Shown piece after piece: positions 28,261 to 38,246 of a stretch of DNA of 64,000 bases (position 1 is the first letter of the stretch; each line of letters begins with the position of its first letter). Both the position numbers and the translations under genes were made by a program. The notes beneath the pieces are model-generated. The model searched no databases and was not told the DNA's origin. It was given only the letters and a program-made list of their open reading frames with translations. The DNA comes from Ruminococcus sp. (GTDB taxonomy: Bacteria; Bacillota; Clostridia; Oscillospirales; Ruminococcaceae): positions 124,001 to 188,000 of the forward strand of contig SVNT01000005.1 of NCBI GenBank assembly GCA_015066785.1, given 5' to 3'.

Positions 28261-29484
28261 ATGGCAGGATTAAACAAGGTTACCGTAGACGACATCAATG
28301 TAAAGGGCAAGAAGGTTCTCGTTCGTTGTGACTTCAACGTTCCCCTCAAGGAAGGCGTTATCACAAACGACAACAGAATCACAGCTGCTCTCCCCACAAT
28401 CAAGAAGCTCATCGCTGACGGAGGAAAGATTGTTCTTTGCTCACACCTCGGCAAGCCCAAGAACGGTCCCGAAGACAAGTTCTCACTTGCTCCCGTTGCT
28501 GCAAGACTCGCTGAACTTCTCCCCGGCGTAAAGGTTACATTTGCAAACGACGATACAGTTGTAGGCGACAACGCAAAGAAGGCAGTTGCTGAAATGGCTG
28601 ACGGAGATGTAGTTCTTCTCCAGAACACACGTTTCCGTGGCGCTGACGAAACAAAGAACGGCGAAAATCTCTCCAAGGAACTCGGAGAGCTCGTTGACGG
28701 CGAAGTATTCGTAATGGACGCTTTCGGTTCAGCTCACCGTGCACACGCTTCAACAGCAGGCGTAACAAAGTTCGTTAAGGAAACAGCAGTAGGATACCTT
28801 ATGCAGAAGGAAATCCAGTACCTCGGAAACGCTGTTGAAGATCCCGTTCGTCCTTTCGTTGCAATCCTCGGCGGTGCAAAGGTTGCTGACAAGCTCAATG
28901 TAATTTCAAACCTCCTCGAAAAGTGCGATACACTTATCATCGGCGGCGGTATGGCATATACATTCCTCAAGGCTAAGGGCTACGAAGTAGGAACATCACT
29001 CGTTGACGACGAAAAGATTGACTACTGTAAGGAAATGCTTGCAAAGGCTGAAAAGCTCGGCAAGAAGCTCCTTCTCCCCATCGACACAACAATCACAAAG
29101 GCATTCCCCGATCCTATCGATGCTGAAATCGAAATCTCAGTTGTTGACTCAGACAAGATTCCTGCTGATATGATGGGTCTTGACATCGGAACAAAGACAC
29201 AGGAACTCTTCGGCGAGGCTGTCAAGTCTGCAAAGACAGTTGTATGGAACGGACCTATGGGCGTATTCGAAAACCCCATTCTCGCAAAGGGTACAATTGC
29301 TGTTGCAAAGGCTCTTGCTGAAACAGACGCTACAACAATCATCGGCGGCGGCGACTCTGCTGCAGCTGTAATCCAGCTCGGCTTCTCAGACAAGATGAGC
29401 CACATTTCAACAGGCGGCGGTGCATCACTCGAATACCTCGAAGGCAAGGTTCTTCCCGGCGTTGATGTTATCGCAGGCAAGTAA
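28261..29484 (+). CDS. pgk: Phosphoglycerate kinase
   Basis: Converts 1,3-bisphosphoglycerate and ADP to 3-phosphoglycerate and ATP. 407 residues. The N-terminal substrate domain has [15 protein letters not shown] and SHLGKPK; the C-terminal nucleotide domain ends with [11 protein letters not shown] and [21 protein letters not shown] stands eight bases before the ATG. Codon use is strongly biased, as expected for a highly expressed gene. A terminator hairpin lies between it and the next gene. Confidence 0.97.
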   Translation: MAGLNKVTVDDINVKGKKVLVRCDFNVPLKEGVITNDNRITAALPTIKKLIADGGKIVLCSHLGKPKNGPEDKFSLAPVAARLAELLPGVKVTFANDDTVVGDNAKKAVAEMADGDVVLLQNTRFRGADETKNGENLSKELGELVDGEVFVMDAFGSAHRAHASTAGVTKFVKETAVGYLMQKEIQYLGNAVEDPVRPFVAILGGAKVADKLNVISNLLEKCDTLIIGGGMAYTFLKAKGYEVGTSLVDDEKIDYCKEMLAKAEKLGKKLLLPIDTTITKAFPDPIDAEIEISVVDSDKIPADMMGLDIGTKTQELFGEAVKSAKTVVWNGPMGVFENPILAKGTIAVAKALAETDATTIIGGGDSAAAVIQLGFSDKMSHISTGGGASLEYLEGKVLPGVDVIAGK

Positions 29485-29516
29485 TTTATTCTCGTAAAAA
29501 GGATAATACTGAAATT

Positions 29517-29548
29517 ACGGGCAGGCAGACTTGCCTGCCCGTTTTTGA
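29517..29548 (+). terminator. Hairpin terminator or attenuator after pgk
   Basis: ACGGGCAGGCA and TGCCTGCCCGT form a perfect 11-bp stem with a four-base loop, followed by TTTTT. Readthrough may feed the downstream genes, for which I see no obvious separate promoter. Confidence 0.82.
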
Positions 29549-29563
29549 TGAAAGGATATTGAG

Positions 29564-29743
29564 ATGGAAAACATACTCGACAATATCGAAAAAGTAAGAA
29601 CGGGCGACAACGGGAAAGCCGTATTCTATATACTCATAGGTTTCTGCCTGGGTATACTTGTGGGAGCGACAATAGCGCCCAAGTTCATAGGTTGCTTCAA
29701 CGGTAGCTGGAACGGCAACAACGCCCCGACGCAGATTAAATAA
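29564..29743 (+). CDS. 59-residue membrane protein between pgk and tpiA
   Basis: The frame reads MENILDNIEKVRTGDNGK, then one hydrophobic segment (VFYILIGFCLGILVGATIA) and a short polar end. AAAGGATATTGAG precedes the ATG. It sits 79 bases after pgk and 47 before tpiA. No family recognised; it resembles small single-pass proteins with a GxLxG helix. Its place inside a glycolytic cluster is notable. Confidence 0.6.
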   Translation: MENILDNIEKVRTGDNGKAVFYILIGFCLGILVGATIAPKFIGCFNGSWNGNNAPTQIK

Positions 29744-29790
29744 CACGGCGTAAATTCCGCCGAAGATAAAAACAAAAGGAGAGATTGATT

Positions 29791-30567
29791 ATGAATAAGG
29801 ATTTAAGAAATGTAGTAATCGCAGGTAACTGGAAAATGAACAAGACACGTCCCGAGGCAAAGGCTCTCATCGAAGAACTCAAGCCTATCGCTGCAAAGGC
29901 AACATGTGACGTTGTTATCTGTGTTCCTTTCACAAACCTCGAAACAGCTATCGACGCTACAAAGGGCACAAACATCAAGGTTGGCGCACAGAACTGTCAC
30001 TTCGAGAAGAGCGGTGCATTCACAGGCGAAGTTTCAGCAGATATGCTCGCTGAAATGGGCGTTGAGTATGTTGTTCTCGGACACAGCGAAAGAAGACAGT
30101 ATTTCGGTGAAACAGACGTTACTGTAAACAAGAGAGTAAAGGCAGCACTCGCTGCAGGACTCAAGGTTATCCTTTGCGTAGGCGAACTTCTTGAGCAGAG
30201 AGAGCAGGGCATCACAGAAGAAATCGTTGGTATGCAGACAAAGGTTGCACTTATGGATGTTACAGACGACGAACTCAAGAATGTAATTATCGCATACGAA
30301 CCCGTATGGGCAATCGGTACAGGAAAGACAGCTACCGCTGCACAGGCTAACGAAGTATGTAAGTACATCAGAAGCGTAATCGCTGACACATATTCAATGG
30401 CTGACGCTGTTGAACTCGTAATCCAGTACGGCGGTTCAATGAACGCAAAGAATGCGGAAGAACTCATCAACCAGCCCGATGTTGACGGCGGACTTATCGG
30501 CGGAGCATCACTCAAGGCTGCTGATTTCGGCGTAATTCTTGAGGCAGGTTCAAACTCAATCGCATAA
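29791..30567 (+). CDS. tpiA: Triose-phosphate isomerase
   Basis: Interconverts dihydroxyacetone phosphate and glyceraldehyde-3-phosphate. 258 residues, one TIM barrel. GNWKMN carries the catalytic lysine, LGHSERR the histidine, [11 protein letters not shown] the glutamate; [13 protein letters not shown] and [10 protein letters not shown] bind phosphate. The ATG at 29791 follows AAAAGGAGAG; a TTG two codons earlier is discounted. 20 bases before gpmI. Confidence 0.97.
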   Translation: MNKDLRNVVIAGNWKMNKTRPEAKALIEELKPIAAKATCDVVICVPFTNLETAIDATKGTNIKVGAQNCHFEKSGAFTGEVSADMLAEMGVEYVVLGHSERRQYFGETDVTVNKRVKAALAAGLKVILCVGELLEQREQGITEEIVGMQTKVALMDVTDDELKNVIIAYEPVWAIGTGKTATAAQANEVCKYIRSVIADTYSMADAVELVIQYGGSMNAKNAEELINQPDVDGGLIGGASLKAADFGVILEAGSNSIA

Positions 30568-30587
30568 GGGAAAAGAGGAAAAAGACA

Positions 30588-32108
30588 ATGGCAAAAAAAC
30601 CACTTGCACTTATAATCATGGATGGTTTCGGATACAACCACTCTACTTACGGAAACGCTATAAGAGAGGCTAAAACTCCGAACATCACAAAGCTCCTTGC
30701 AAAGTACCCCCACACACTTATCGGTGCATCGGGTATGGATGTAGGTCTTCCCGACGGACAGATGGGTAACTCCGAAGTAGGACACACAAACATCGGTGCG
30801 GGCAGAATAGTTTATCAGGAGCTTACAAGAATAACAAAGTCCATCAAGGACGGCGATTTCTTCACAAAGGACGCTTTCGTGAAGGCAGTTGAAAACTGCA
30901 AGAAGAACGACAGCGCACTCCACCTCTTCGGACTTATGTCTGACGGAGGGGTACATTCTCACAACACACATCTTTACGGCCTTCTTGAACTTGCAAAGAA
31001 GAACGGTCTTACAAAGGTTTTCGTTCACTGCTTTATGGACGGACGAGATGTTCCTCCCACATCGGGTAAGGGCTTTATCGAGGAGCTTGAAGCAAAGCTC
31101 AGCGAAATCGGCGTAGGAAAGATAGCTTCAGTTATGGGTCGTTACTATGCAATGGACAGAGATAACCGCTGGGATCGTGTAGGTCAGGCTTACGCTGCTA
31201 TGGTATACGGCGAGGGCGTCAAGAACGCAAGTGCTGTTGACGCTATGCAGAAGTCATACGACGAAGGCGTTACGGACGAATTCATCGTACCGACAGTTGT
31301 TGACGAAAACGGAAAGATTTCCGCAAACGACAGCGTTATCTTCTTCAACTTCCGCCCCGACAGAGCAAGAGAAATCACAAGAACTTTTGTTGACGACGCT
31401 TTTGACGGCTTTGAAAGAAAGAACGGAAGATTCCCGCTTTACTATGTATGTATGACGCAGTACGACGCTACAATGCCCAATGTTGATGTTGCTTTCAAGC
31501 CCGAAGGTCTTAACAACACATTCGGTGAATACATTGCTAAAAACGGACTTTCACAGCTCAGAATTGCAGAAACGGAAAAGTATGCTCACGTGACATTCTT
31601 CTTCAACGGAGGAGTGGAAGCTCCTTTTGAAAACGAAGACAGAGCACTTATCAACTCACCTAAGGTTGCAACATACGACCTTCAGCCTGAGATGAGCGCA
31701 TATCCCGTTGCAGACGAGGTTGTTGAGCGCATCAATTCCGACAAGTACGATGTAATCATCCTCAACTACGCAAACTGCGACATGGTAGGACACACAGGCG
31801 TATTTGACGCTGCTGTAAAGGCTGTTGAGGCTGTTGACGAATGTGTCGGCAAGACAGTTGACGCAATTCTCGCAAAGGGCGGCTGCGCACTTATCACAGC
31901 AGACCACGGAAACGCAGACAAGATGTACGAGGCTGACGGTTCTCCGTTTACAGCGCATACAACAAATCTCGTTCCCCTTATATTTGTAGGCGCAGGCGAC
32001 ATTGAACTCCGTGAAGGTGGCGTTCTTGCAGACCTCGCACCGACAATGCTGAAAATTCTCGGACTTCCTCAGCCCGAAGAAATGACAGGAAAGTCAATTA
32101 TTCTTTAA
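30588..32108 (+). CDS. gpmI: 2,3-bisphosphoglycerate-independent phosphoglycerate mutase
   Basis: Converts 3- to 2-phosphoglycerate through a phosphoserine intermediate using Mn2+. 506 residues. The nucleophile is S62 in [17 protein letters not shown]; metal ligands are visible in [17 protein letters not shown] and ADHGNADKM. The alkaline-phosphatase-like fold and the inserted transferase domain are complete. GAGGAAAAAG precedes the ATG. A GLUG-repeat gene begins four bases past the stop. Confidence 0.97.
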   Translation: MAKKPLALIIMDGFGYNHSTYGNAIREAKTPNITKLLAKYPHTLIGASGMDVGLPDGQMGNSEVGHTNIGAGRIVYQELTRITKSIKDGDFFTKDAFVKAVENCKKNDSALHLFGLMSDGGVHSHNTHLYGLLELAKKNGLTKVFVHCFMDGRDVPPTSGKGFIEELEAKLSEIGVGKIASVMGRYYAMDRDNRWDRVGQAYAAMVYGEGVKNASAVDAMQKSYDEGVTDEFIVPTVVDENGKISANDSVIFFNFRPDRAREITRTFVDDAFDGFERKNGRFPLYYVCMTQYDATMPNVDVAFKPEGLNNTFGEYIAKNGLSQLRIAETEKYAHVTFFFNGGVEAPFENEDRALINSPKVATYDLQPEMSAYPVADEVVERINSDKYDVIILNYANCDMVGHTGVFDAAVKAVEAVDECVGKTVDAILAKGGCALITADHGNADKMYEADGSPFTAHTTNLVPLIFVGAGDIELREGGVLADLAPTMLKILGLPQPEEMTGKSIIL

Positions 32109-32111
32109 TTG

Positions 32112-33029
32112 ATGAAAAAAACTTATATAGTATCATTTTCCGCCGTAATTATAGTTGTAATAATTGCGGCGGTTTTGTTAAGTCAGGTTTTATCTTCCGC
32201 ACCATCAAAAAACAGCGACGGATTTTATGAAATCGGAACAAAGGAAGAACTTGTCTGGTTTTCGGAAACGGTCAACAGCGGGAATGGTGAAATAAATGCT
32301 GTACTTGTTGACGACATCATATTTGACGGGGAATATTTCATTCCGATAGGAAGCTTATCAAATCATTTCAACGGAGTTTTTGACGGTCAGGGACACAGAA
32401 TATCGGGAATTGAAATCAACGAGCCTTCCCAGGACTATATGGGGGTGTTCGGACATTCCGACGGCGTGATACGAAATCTGACGGTTGACAATAATATCGT
32501 CGGCAACGACCACACTGGAGGGGTGTGTGGCTTCAACACGGGGCTTATCGAAAACTGCTGTAACGAGGGCAATGTGTCGGGGCATGATTTTGTCGGCGGG
32601 ATATACGGCAATGATGACTTAAAGCCTAACGGCATAGTCAGAAATTGCTGCAACATCGGAAGTACTTCCGCACACGCAAGCTATGGGATAGGCTGTAAAG
32701 CGGAGAGTGTTGAAAATTGTTACAGTATAAATTCATGGAACAATTACGGCATAAGCTCGACGGAAAGTAAAAATTGCTACTGCATAAAAGCAGGTGCAGA
32801 CAAAGCCTGCACAGAGTGTGATATAGCCTTCTTTGAAAGTGGAGAGGCGGCGTATCTTCTGAACTCGGCTAACGAAAAGACGGTCTGGTATCAGAATATA
32901 GACATCGGGGAGAGGGATACATTCCCCCTGCCTGACAGCACGCACGGATATGTTCATTCAAAAGACGGAACATATACAAACGAGCACACCTATAAAAACG
33001 GCGTGTGCGAATGTGGGGCAAAAGAATAA
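32112..33029 (+). CDS. Membrane-anchored GLUG-repeat protein
   Basis: 305 residues. An N-terminal uncleaved-looking helix (VSFSAVIIVVIIAAVLLSQV) is followed by a right-handed beta-helix-like region with GLUG-type repeats (GVFDGQGHRISGIEI, GGVCGFNTGLIENCCNEG, GGIYGNDD). Cysteines are frequent, including CCN and CEC pairs. No catalytic motif is seen; such proteins are usually surface-exposed. The start is within four bases of the gpmI stop and lacks its own clear ribosome-binding site, suggesting coupling. Confidence 0.75.
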   Translation: MKKTYIVSFSAVIIVVIIAAVLLSQVLSSAPSKNSDGFYEIGTKEELVWFSETVNSGNGEINAVLVDDIIFDGEYFIPIGSLSNHFNGVFDGQGHRISGIEINEPSQDYMGVFGHSDGVIRNLTVDNNIVGNDHTGGVCGFNTGLIENCCNEGNVSGHDFVGGIYGNDDLKPNGIVRNCCNIGSTSAHASYGIGCKAESVENCYSINSWNNYGISSTESKNCYCIKAGADKACTECDIAFFESGEAAYLLNSANEKTVWYQNIDIGERDTFPLPDSTHGYVHSKDGTYTNEHTYKNGVCECGAKE

Positions 33030-33037
33030 AAAATAAA

Positions 33038-33070
33038 AGCGGTAAGAAATATTTCTTACCGCTATATTTT
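33038..33070. terminator. Bidirectional terminator
   Basis: AGCGGTAAGAAA and TTTCTTACCGCT form a perfect 12-bp stem with a two-base loop and AT tails on both sides. It ends the gpmI/GLUG transcript and the mazG-HU transcript. Confidence 0.88.
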
Positions 33071-33084
33071 TTGAAAAGTAATTC

Positions 33085-33378
33085 TTACTTCTTCTTCTTC
33101 TTGCCTGCAGCAACAGCTTCCTTGAGAGACTTACCAGCCTTGAATACGGGAGCCTTCTTTGCGGGAACCTTGATCTTTTCCTTTGTAGCAGGGTTGAGAG
33201 CTTCCTTAGCCTTACGGTCACGTACTTCAAATGTACCGAAACCAACGAGCTGTACCTTATCGCCCTTTACGAGTGCTTCCTGGATTGCGTCAATAACAGC
33301 TGTAAGAGCCTTTTCGCTGTCCTTCTTAGTAAAGTCTGTCTTTGCAGCAATTGCAGCAATCAAATCTGTTTTTGTCAT
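33085..33378 (-). CDS. HU family DNA-binding protein
   Basis: 97 residues. MTKTDLIAAIAAKTDFTKKD, VQLVGFGTFEVRDRKAKEA and NPATKEKIKVPAKKAPVFKAGK are the standard HU segments: dimer core, beta arm and C-terminal helix. HU bends and compacts DNA. The C terminus is extended by five lysines. The ATG at 33378 is eight bases after GGAGG. Second gene of a mazG-HU operon. Confidence 0.96.
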   Translation of the reverse strand: MTKTDLIAAIAAKTDFTKKDSEKALTAVIDAIQEALVKGDKVQLVGFGTFEVRDRKAKEALNPATKEKIKVPAKKAPVFKAGKSLKEAVAAGKKKKK

Positions 33379-33407
33379 TATACTTTCCTCCGTTTTGCCA
33401 TCAGGCA

Positions 33408-34175
33408 TTATTTTTTTTGAGCATCTTCCCAGAGGGAATTAAGCTCATCTATGCTAAGGGAATTAATTTCTTTCCCCTGCAATCTGATTGTATCTTCGAC
33501 TTTTCTGAAGCTGTCAATGTATGAATCGCACGCTTTGTTGAGAGCTTCTTCGGGGTCTACGCCGACACGCCTTGCGAAGTTGACAAAGGACATAAGCGTT
33601 GTTCCTATAAGGGAAGAATATGTGTCCTTGTCGATGGTGTCCTTGTTGTCAATGAACATATCCAGCGGTGAGGGCTTTACATTTATCATACCGGAGCGTT
33701 CTGAACGCTGGAGTATCTTGTAGCTCCTCATAAGTGCGGGCTGTACCTTCGGTACACTTTCAAGCGTTTCCGTGAAGGTTTCCTGTTCCTTTGACTTCTG
33801 CTTTATGTTGTCCCAGTTCTTGAGGACTTCTGCGGAATTTTCAACCTTTACATCACCGAATACGTGGGGGTGACGCAGAACAAGCTTCTTGCAGACTTCG
33901 TCGCATACATCGTTGAAGTCGAATACGCCTTTTTCGGATTCCATTTCAGCGTGGAATACGACCTGCAACAGCACATCGCCCAGTTCTTCACGGAGAAGCT
34001 CAGGGTCTTCCTTGTCTATTGCTTCAACTGCTTCGTATGCTTCCTCAAGGAAGTTTTTTCTTATGGAGTGATGGTCCTGTTCCTTATCCCAGGGACAGCC
34101 GTTTTCGCCACGGAGCATCTTCATTATCTCGATAAGGTCGCTCATTCCGTAGCTTTCTTTGACGGTAAAAGCCAT
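33408..34175 (-). CDS. mazG: MazG nucleoside triphosphate pyrophosphohydrolase
   Basis: 255 residues with two MazG domains. The N-terminal domain has LRGENGCPWDKEQDH and EEAYEAVEAID, and EELGDVLLQVVFHAEM gives the EExxE/ExxD metal motif. MazG hydrolyses NTPs and dNTPs to monophosphates, cleaning the pool or lowering ppGpp. The ATG at 34175 follows GGAGGGG. HU follows after 29 bases, a common Firmicutes pairing. Confidence 0.94.
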   Translation of the reverse strand: MAFTVKESYGMSDLIEIMKMLRGENGCPWDKEQDHHSIRKNFLEEAYEAVEAIDKEDPELLREELGDVLLQVVFHAEMESEKGVFDFNDVCDEVCKKLVLRHPHVFGDVKVENSAEVLKNWDNIKQKSKEQETFTETLESVPKVQPALMRSYKILQRSERSGMINVKPSPLDMFIDNKDTIDKDTYSSLIGTTLMSFVNFARRVGVDPEEALNKACDSYIDSFRKVEDTIRLQGKEINSLSIDELNSLWEDAQKK

Positions 34176-34210
34176 TACACCCCTCCGTTCTGCAATAAAT
34201 TCCAATAAAT

Positions 34211-34239
34211 ATATTAACTCATTTTAATCCTTTTTTCAA
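34211..34239 (-). promoter_or_regulatory. Promoter of mazG-HU
   Basis: On the minus strand TTGAAA, 17-bp spacer, TAATAT. Confidence 0.68.
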
Positions 34240-34246
34240 GGGAAAA

Positions 34247-35908
34247 TCATATTTTTTTATATTTTGGTGAAGTTTTGGCAAAATGAACAATTAAAAGTGT
34301 GAAAATTAGGTGAATACAACCACTTGATATAACGGTCAGAGGCAAGGAAATTCCGCCTCCGAGGAGATTTTCCAATGGTGTGTGGATGCAGAATGCAGTT
34401 ACTGCGCACGAAATTCCTCCCGCAAGCGAGTGGAGAACACTCCGTACAAGGCGTATTTTCGCTTTTATATGGCGTTTTAATGGAATTATCGCCGCAATCA
34501 GCACCGCTATGTAGCATATCAGTGTGGAAATTCCCGCACCAGTGATGTTTATTTCGGGTATCGGCACGAGAATGAAATTCCCGACAAACTTTACCGCAAC
34601 GCCGACAATCATCGCTTTTACGGGAATATCCGCCCTTCCGACCGCCTGAAGCACCGAAAACACGGGGAAAGTCAGCGCCACAGGAATAACCGCAAGCCCT
34701 AACCAGCGCATACTTTCTGCGGCAATGAGAATTTCGCTTTCACGGGAGGAAAAGAGAAAGCCCAGAATTTCGGGTGCAAGCACGGAAATTCCCAGCCCTG
34801 CGGGGATTGCGATGAATGCAGTTGCGGCGAATGCGCTTTCTGCCGACTGACACAGTTTTTTGGTGTCGCCCGAAGAATGAGCTTCCGCAATTGACGGAAT
34901 TACGCCCTTTCCGAACATATTTGTAAGCGATGGCACAAGGTTGAATACGGTTATTGCAAGTCCGTTGAAGGAACCGTAAAAAAAGCTGCCGAGGTCTTTT
35001 TCGGCTAGCCCCAGCCACGCAAAATGCGACGGTGCTGAAACCGCCGCCCTCTGCACCGCATTCGTGATTGTCACCAGGTCGACGAGCGATGTAAGCGTCG
35101 TTACAAGAGAGCCTGACGCTATCGGCACGGCGGTTTTCATAAGCTCACGCAGAATTTCGTTGTTGTCGGGAGATTTTCTTCCCGACACGGTGTACGGAAT
35201 TCCGTCGCCACCGAGCTTTTTACGCAGAACGAGAAATGCCGTTCCGACAAGGGTGCTGAGGGTCACTCCGAACACCGATACGGTTGCCGTGAATGTGGCA
35301 AGTGACACGGAAAAATCGGGTGAAAACCCGAACGCTGTCATCAGTGCTTTCAGCGTTTCGGGGGAGTGTTCAGCCATACGAAAAACCGCAAGCGCCGCAC
35401 CAAGCCCAAAAAACAGCTTCGAAACCGCCTCCGCTACCTGAGAGAGAGCCGTCGGGTACATATTCCGCAGACCTTCGTAATATCCACGGTATACGGCACA
35501 TATACAGCCCGAATAAAGTGACGGGGCAATAGCGATAACGGCAGGTGTTGCCGACGGAAGCCCTATGACAAAATTACATATCGGGTATGAGAGAAGCATT
35601 ACCGCAATGGTGCATACTCCTCCCAGCAGGGAAAAAGACCTGAGAGAAACGGAGAAAATACTCCGCACACGCCTGAAATCTCCTGCGGCGGAGCTTTCAG
35701 CGACCATTTTTGCGACAGCGACGGGCAGACCCGTCACGGAAACTGCATACACGGGCAGAAAAACCCCGTAGGCGCAGGAGAAAATCCCCATACCTGTTCC
35801 GCCGAGCATATTTGTGAGAGGAATGCGGAAAACAGCACCTATCAGCTTGACTGTAAACGCAGCCAGCACAAGAATTACAGAACCGTGGAGAAAAGACTGT
35901 TTTTTCAA
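34247..35908 (-). CDS. SpoVB/MurJ-type oligosaccharide flippase (MOP superfamily)
   Basis: 553 residues with about 14 membrane helices. The opening HGSVILVLAAFTVKLIGAVFRIPLTNMLGGTGMGIFS is the SpoVB-type signature (split here for reading: HGSVILVLAA, then KLIGAVFRIPLTN). B. subtilis SpoVB is needed for spore cortex; relatives export lipid-linked sugars. With spoIIE in the window a sporulation role is plausible but not shown. The TTG start follows GGAGGTGAT. Confidence 0.82.
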   Translation of the reverse strand: MKKQSFLHGSVILVLAAFTVKLIGAVFRIPLTNMLGGTGMGIFSCAYGVFLPVYAVSVTGLPVAVAKMVAESSAAGDFRRVRSIFSVSLRSFSLLGGVCTIAVMLLSYPICNFVIGLPSATPAVIAIAPSLYSGCICAVYRGYYEGLRNMYPTALSQVAEAVSKLFFGLGAALAVFRMAEHSPETLKALMTAFGFSPDFSVSLATFTATVSVFGVTLSTLVGTAFLVLRKKLGGDGIPYTVSGRKSPDNNEILRELMKTAVPIASGSLVTTLTSLVDLVTITNAVQRAAVSAPSHFAWLGLAEKDLGSFFYGSFNGLAITVFNLVPSLTNMFGKGVIPSIAEAHSSGDTKKLCQSAESAFAATAFIAIPAGLGISVLAPEILGFLFSSRESEILIAAESMRWLGLAVIPVALTFPVFSVLQAVGRADIPVKAMIVGVAVKFVGNFILVPIPEINITGAGISTLICYIAVLIAAIIPLKRHIKAKIRLVRSVLHSLAGGISCAVTAFCIHTPLENLLGGGISLPLTVISSGCIHLIFTLLIVHFAKTSPKYKKI

Positions 35909-35943
35909 GCGAAATCACCTCCGGTGTTTTCTTCAATTTTATG

Positions 35944-35972
35944 TTGTAATGAAGAAAAAAATGTGATATAAT
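35944..35972 (+). promoter_or_regulatory. Promoter of the aminotransferase-ior-paaK cluster
   Basis: TTGTAA, 17-bp spacer, TATAAT, about 50 bases before the aminotransferase start. Confidence 0.72.
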
Positions 35973-36022
35973 ATATAAGTTAAAATAGTGTGTCTATATT
36001 CACAGGAACAGAGGTAAAGGCT

Positions 36023-37216
36023 ATGAACTATAATTTTTCAGACAAAGTTACGGGATTACAGGCATCTGCAATCCGTGAAATCCTTAAATACTGCGTATTT
36101 CCCGATATAATCTCTTTTGCGGCGGGAAATCCCGCACCCGAGGCTTTTCCGACGGAAACAATAAGAAAAATCTCCGACGGAATGCTTGCTGAAGACCCCA
36201 TTCTCGCACTTCAGTACAACATCACGGAAGGATATACCCCTCTTCGTGACGCACTCAAGAAGGAAATGCAGGAAAAGGGGATATTCAACCCCGAGGTTGA
36301 CGAGCTCATCATCACATCGGGCGCACAGCAGGCGAATGAGCTTGCAACAAAGGTACTCTGCAACGAAGGCGATAAGCTCGTGTGTGAGGCTCCCAGCTTT
36401 ATAGGAAGTCTTAACAGCTTCCGTTCATACAATGTAAACCTTATAGGCGTTGAGCTTGAAAATGACGGAATGAATATGGACGCCCTCGAAGAAGAGCTCA
36501 AAAAGGGCGGAGTGAAGCTGATATATGTAATCCCGAATTTCCAGAACCCTACGGGACTTACAATGTCGCTTGAAAAGAGAAAGAAACTCTATGAGCTTGC
36601 GTGCAGATACGACGCAATGATTCTTGAGGATAATCCTTACGGCGACATCCGTTTTGCAGGCGAGGATGTAGTATCCATAAAGTCGATGGACACAGAGGGA
36701 AGAGTAATCTATTCGGGTACATTCTCGAAGACTCTCGCTCCGGGGCTCCGTGTGGGATACTCAATCGCTCCCAAGCCTGTATCACAGAAGATGATTGTCT
36801 GCAAGCAGGTTTCCGACGTTCATACAAACATATGGGCGCAGGCAATATGCCTTAAATTCATGCAGGAAGTTGAAATGAGCAGTCACCTTGCAAAGCTCCG
36901 TGACATTTACCGTCACAAATGCTCTCTCATGCTCGGAGAAATGGACAAGCATTTCTCAAAGAAGGTTACCTACACAAGACCCGAAGGCGGACTTTTCATC
37001 TGGGCGACAGTGCCTGACGGCGCTGATATGATGGGCTTCTGTAAGAAGGCAGTAGAGGAATACAAGGTTGCGGTTGTTCCGGGTACAGCATTTGTTATCG
37101 GCGAGGGCGACAAGTCAAATTCCTTCCGATTGAATTTCTCAACCCCGACAGACGACCAGATTGTCAGGGGAATTGAAATTCTCGGAAAACTTACAAAAGA
37201 AATGTTCGGGGAGTAG
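36023..37216 (+). CDS. PLP-dependent aminotransferase, class I (2-aminoadipate/aromatic type)
   Basis: 397 residues. ISFAAGNPAPEAFP near the N terminus and YNITEGYTPLRDAL are typical of the MocR/LysN-like group. PLP contacts include NFQNPTG and EDNPYGDI; the Schiff-base lysine is in YSGTFSKTLAPGLRVGY; RLNFST carries the carboxylate-binding arginine. Substrate cannot be fixed, but it heads a cluster with trpS, iorAB and paaK, so aromatic 2-oxo acids are the natural guess. The ATG at 36023 is seven bases after GAGGT. Confidence 0.87.
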   Translation: MNYNFSDKVTGLQASAIREILKYCVFPDIISFAAGNPAPEAFPTETIRKISDGMLAEDPILALQYNITEGYTPLRDALKKEMQEKGIFNPEVDELIITSGAQQANELATKVLCNEGDKLVCEAPSFIGSLNSFRSYNVNLIGVELENDGMNMDALEEELKKGGVKLIYVIPNFQNPTGLTMSLEKRKKLYELACRYDAMILEDNPYGDIRFAGEDVVSIKSMDTEGRVIYSGTFSKTLAPGLRVGYSIAPKPVSQKMIVCKQVSDVHTNIWAQAICLKFMQEVEMSSHLAKLRDIYRHKCSLMLGEMDKHFSKKVTYTRPEGGLFIWATVPDGADMMGFCKKAVEEYKVAVVPGTAFVIGEGDKSNSFRLNFSTPTDDQIVRGIEILGKLTKEMFGE

Positions 37217-37222
37217 TTTGAA

Positions 37223-38221
37223 ATGGAAGAAAAAAAGATAATATTCAGCGGAATTCAGCCGACGGGAACATTCACCCTCGGAAACTATATCGGGGCTATC
37301 AGAAACTGGGGGCCTTTGCAGGACGAATACAACTGCATCTATTCGATAGTTGACCTTCACGCAATAACGGTAAAGCAGGACCCCGTCAAGCTCAGACAGA
37401 ACACGATACAGTCCTATGCACTTCTGCTTGCGTGCGGAATTGACCCTGAAAAGAGCATTGCATTCATTCAGAGTCACGCAAAGACACACGCAGAGCTTTC
37501 GTGGGTGCTTTCCTGCTCAACGCAGTTCGGTGAGCTTTCACGAATGACGCAGTTCAAGGACAAGTCACAGAAGCACGCCGACGATGTAAACGCAGGATTG
37601 TTCACATATCCCGTTCTTATGGCGGCAGATATTCTCGCTTATCAGGCAGACCTTGTTCCGATAGGCGCAGACCAGAAGCAGCACCTTGAGCTTGCAAGAA
37701 ATATCGCAAACCGTTTCAACCAGAAGTACGGCGAATTCTTTACCGTTCCTGAACCGTATATTTCAAAGGTCGGCGCAAGGGTAATGTCACTTCAGGACCC
37801 GACAAAGAAAATGTCGAAATCAGACGAAAATGTAAACGCTACGATACTCATTCTCGACGACAAGGATACAATTATCCGTAAGTTCAAGCGTGCGGTAACA
37901 GACTCCGACTCGGTTGTAAGATACGCTGAGGGCAAGGACGGAATAAACAACCTTATGACGATTTATTCCGCTGTTACGGGAAAGAGCTACGAAGAAATAG
38001 AAAAGGAATTCGACGGCAAGGGCTACGGTGATTTCAAGCTCGCTGTCGGAGAGGCGGTAGCGGACAATCTCCAGCCTGTACGTGACGGCTACGAAAGATA
38101 TATGAAGGACAAGGAATACCTCAAAAAGTGCTATACGGAAGGCGCACAGAAGGCACTTTCCATATCGCAGAAGGTAGTATCGAAGGTTTACCGTAAGGTA
38201 GGCTTTGTCGATTACAGATAG
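37223..38221 (+). CDS. trpS: Tryptophan--tRNA ligase
   Basis: 332 residues, class Ic synthetase. FSGIQPTGTFTLGNYIGAI holds the HIGH equivalent (TLGN) and KKMSKSDE the KMSKS loop. GADQKQHLELARNIA is the conserved tryptophan/ATP pocket. It starts six bases after the aminotransferase stop. No T-box leader precedes it, so it is expressed with the cluster. Confidence 0.96.
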   Translation: MEEKKIIFSGIQPTGTFTLGNYIGAIRNWGPLQDEYNCIYSIVDLHAITVKQDPVKLRQNTIQSYALLLACGIDPEKSIAFIQSHAKTHAELSWVLSCSTQFGELSRMTQFKDKSQKHADDVNAGLFTYPVLMAADILAYQADLVPIGADQKQHLELARNIANRFNQKYGEFFTVPEPYISKVGARVMSLQDPTKKMSKSDENVNATILILDDKDTIIRKFKRAVTDSDSVVRYAEGKDGINNLMTIYSAVTGKSYEEIEKEFDGKGYGDFKLAVGEAVADNLQPVRDGYERYMKDKEYLKKCYTEGAQKALSISQKVVSKVYRKVGFVDYR

Positions 38222-38246
38222 ATTTTATTTGAAAGGAATTAAGGAT

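Noticed and set aside
29997-31028. 343-residue open frame antisense to tpiA and gpmI
   Set aside because: Both sense genes are certain; the antisense frame is a by-product of biased codon use and has no family motif.
37195-37225. T-box leader for trpS
   Set aside because: Only six bases separate trpS from the preceding gene, and no T-box or specifier stem can fit.
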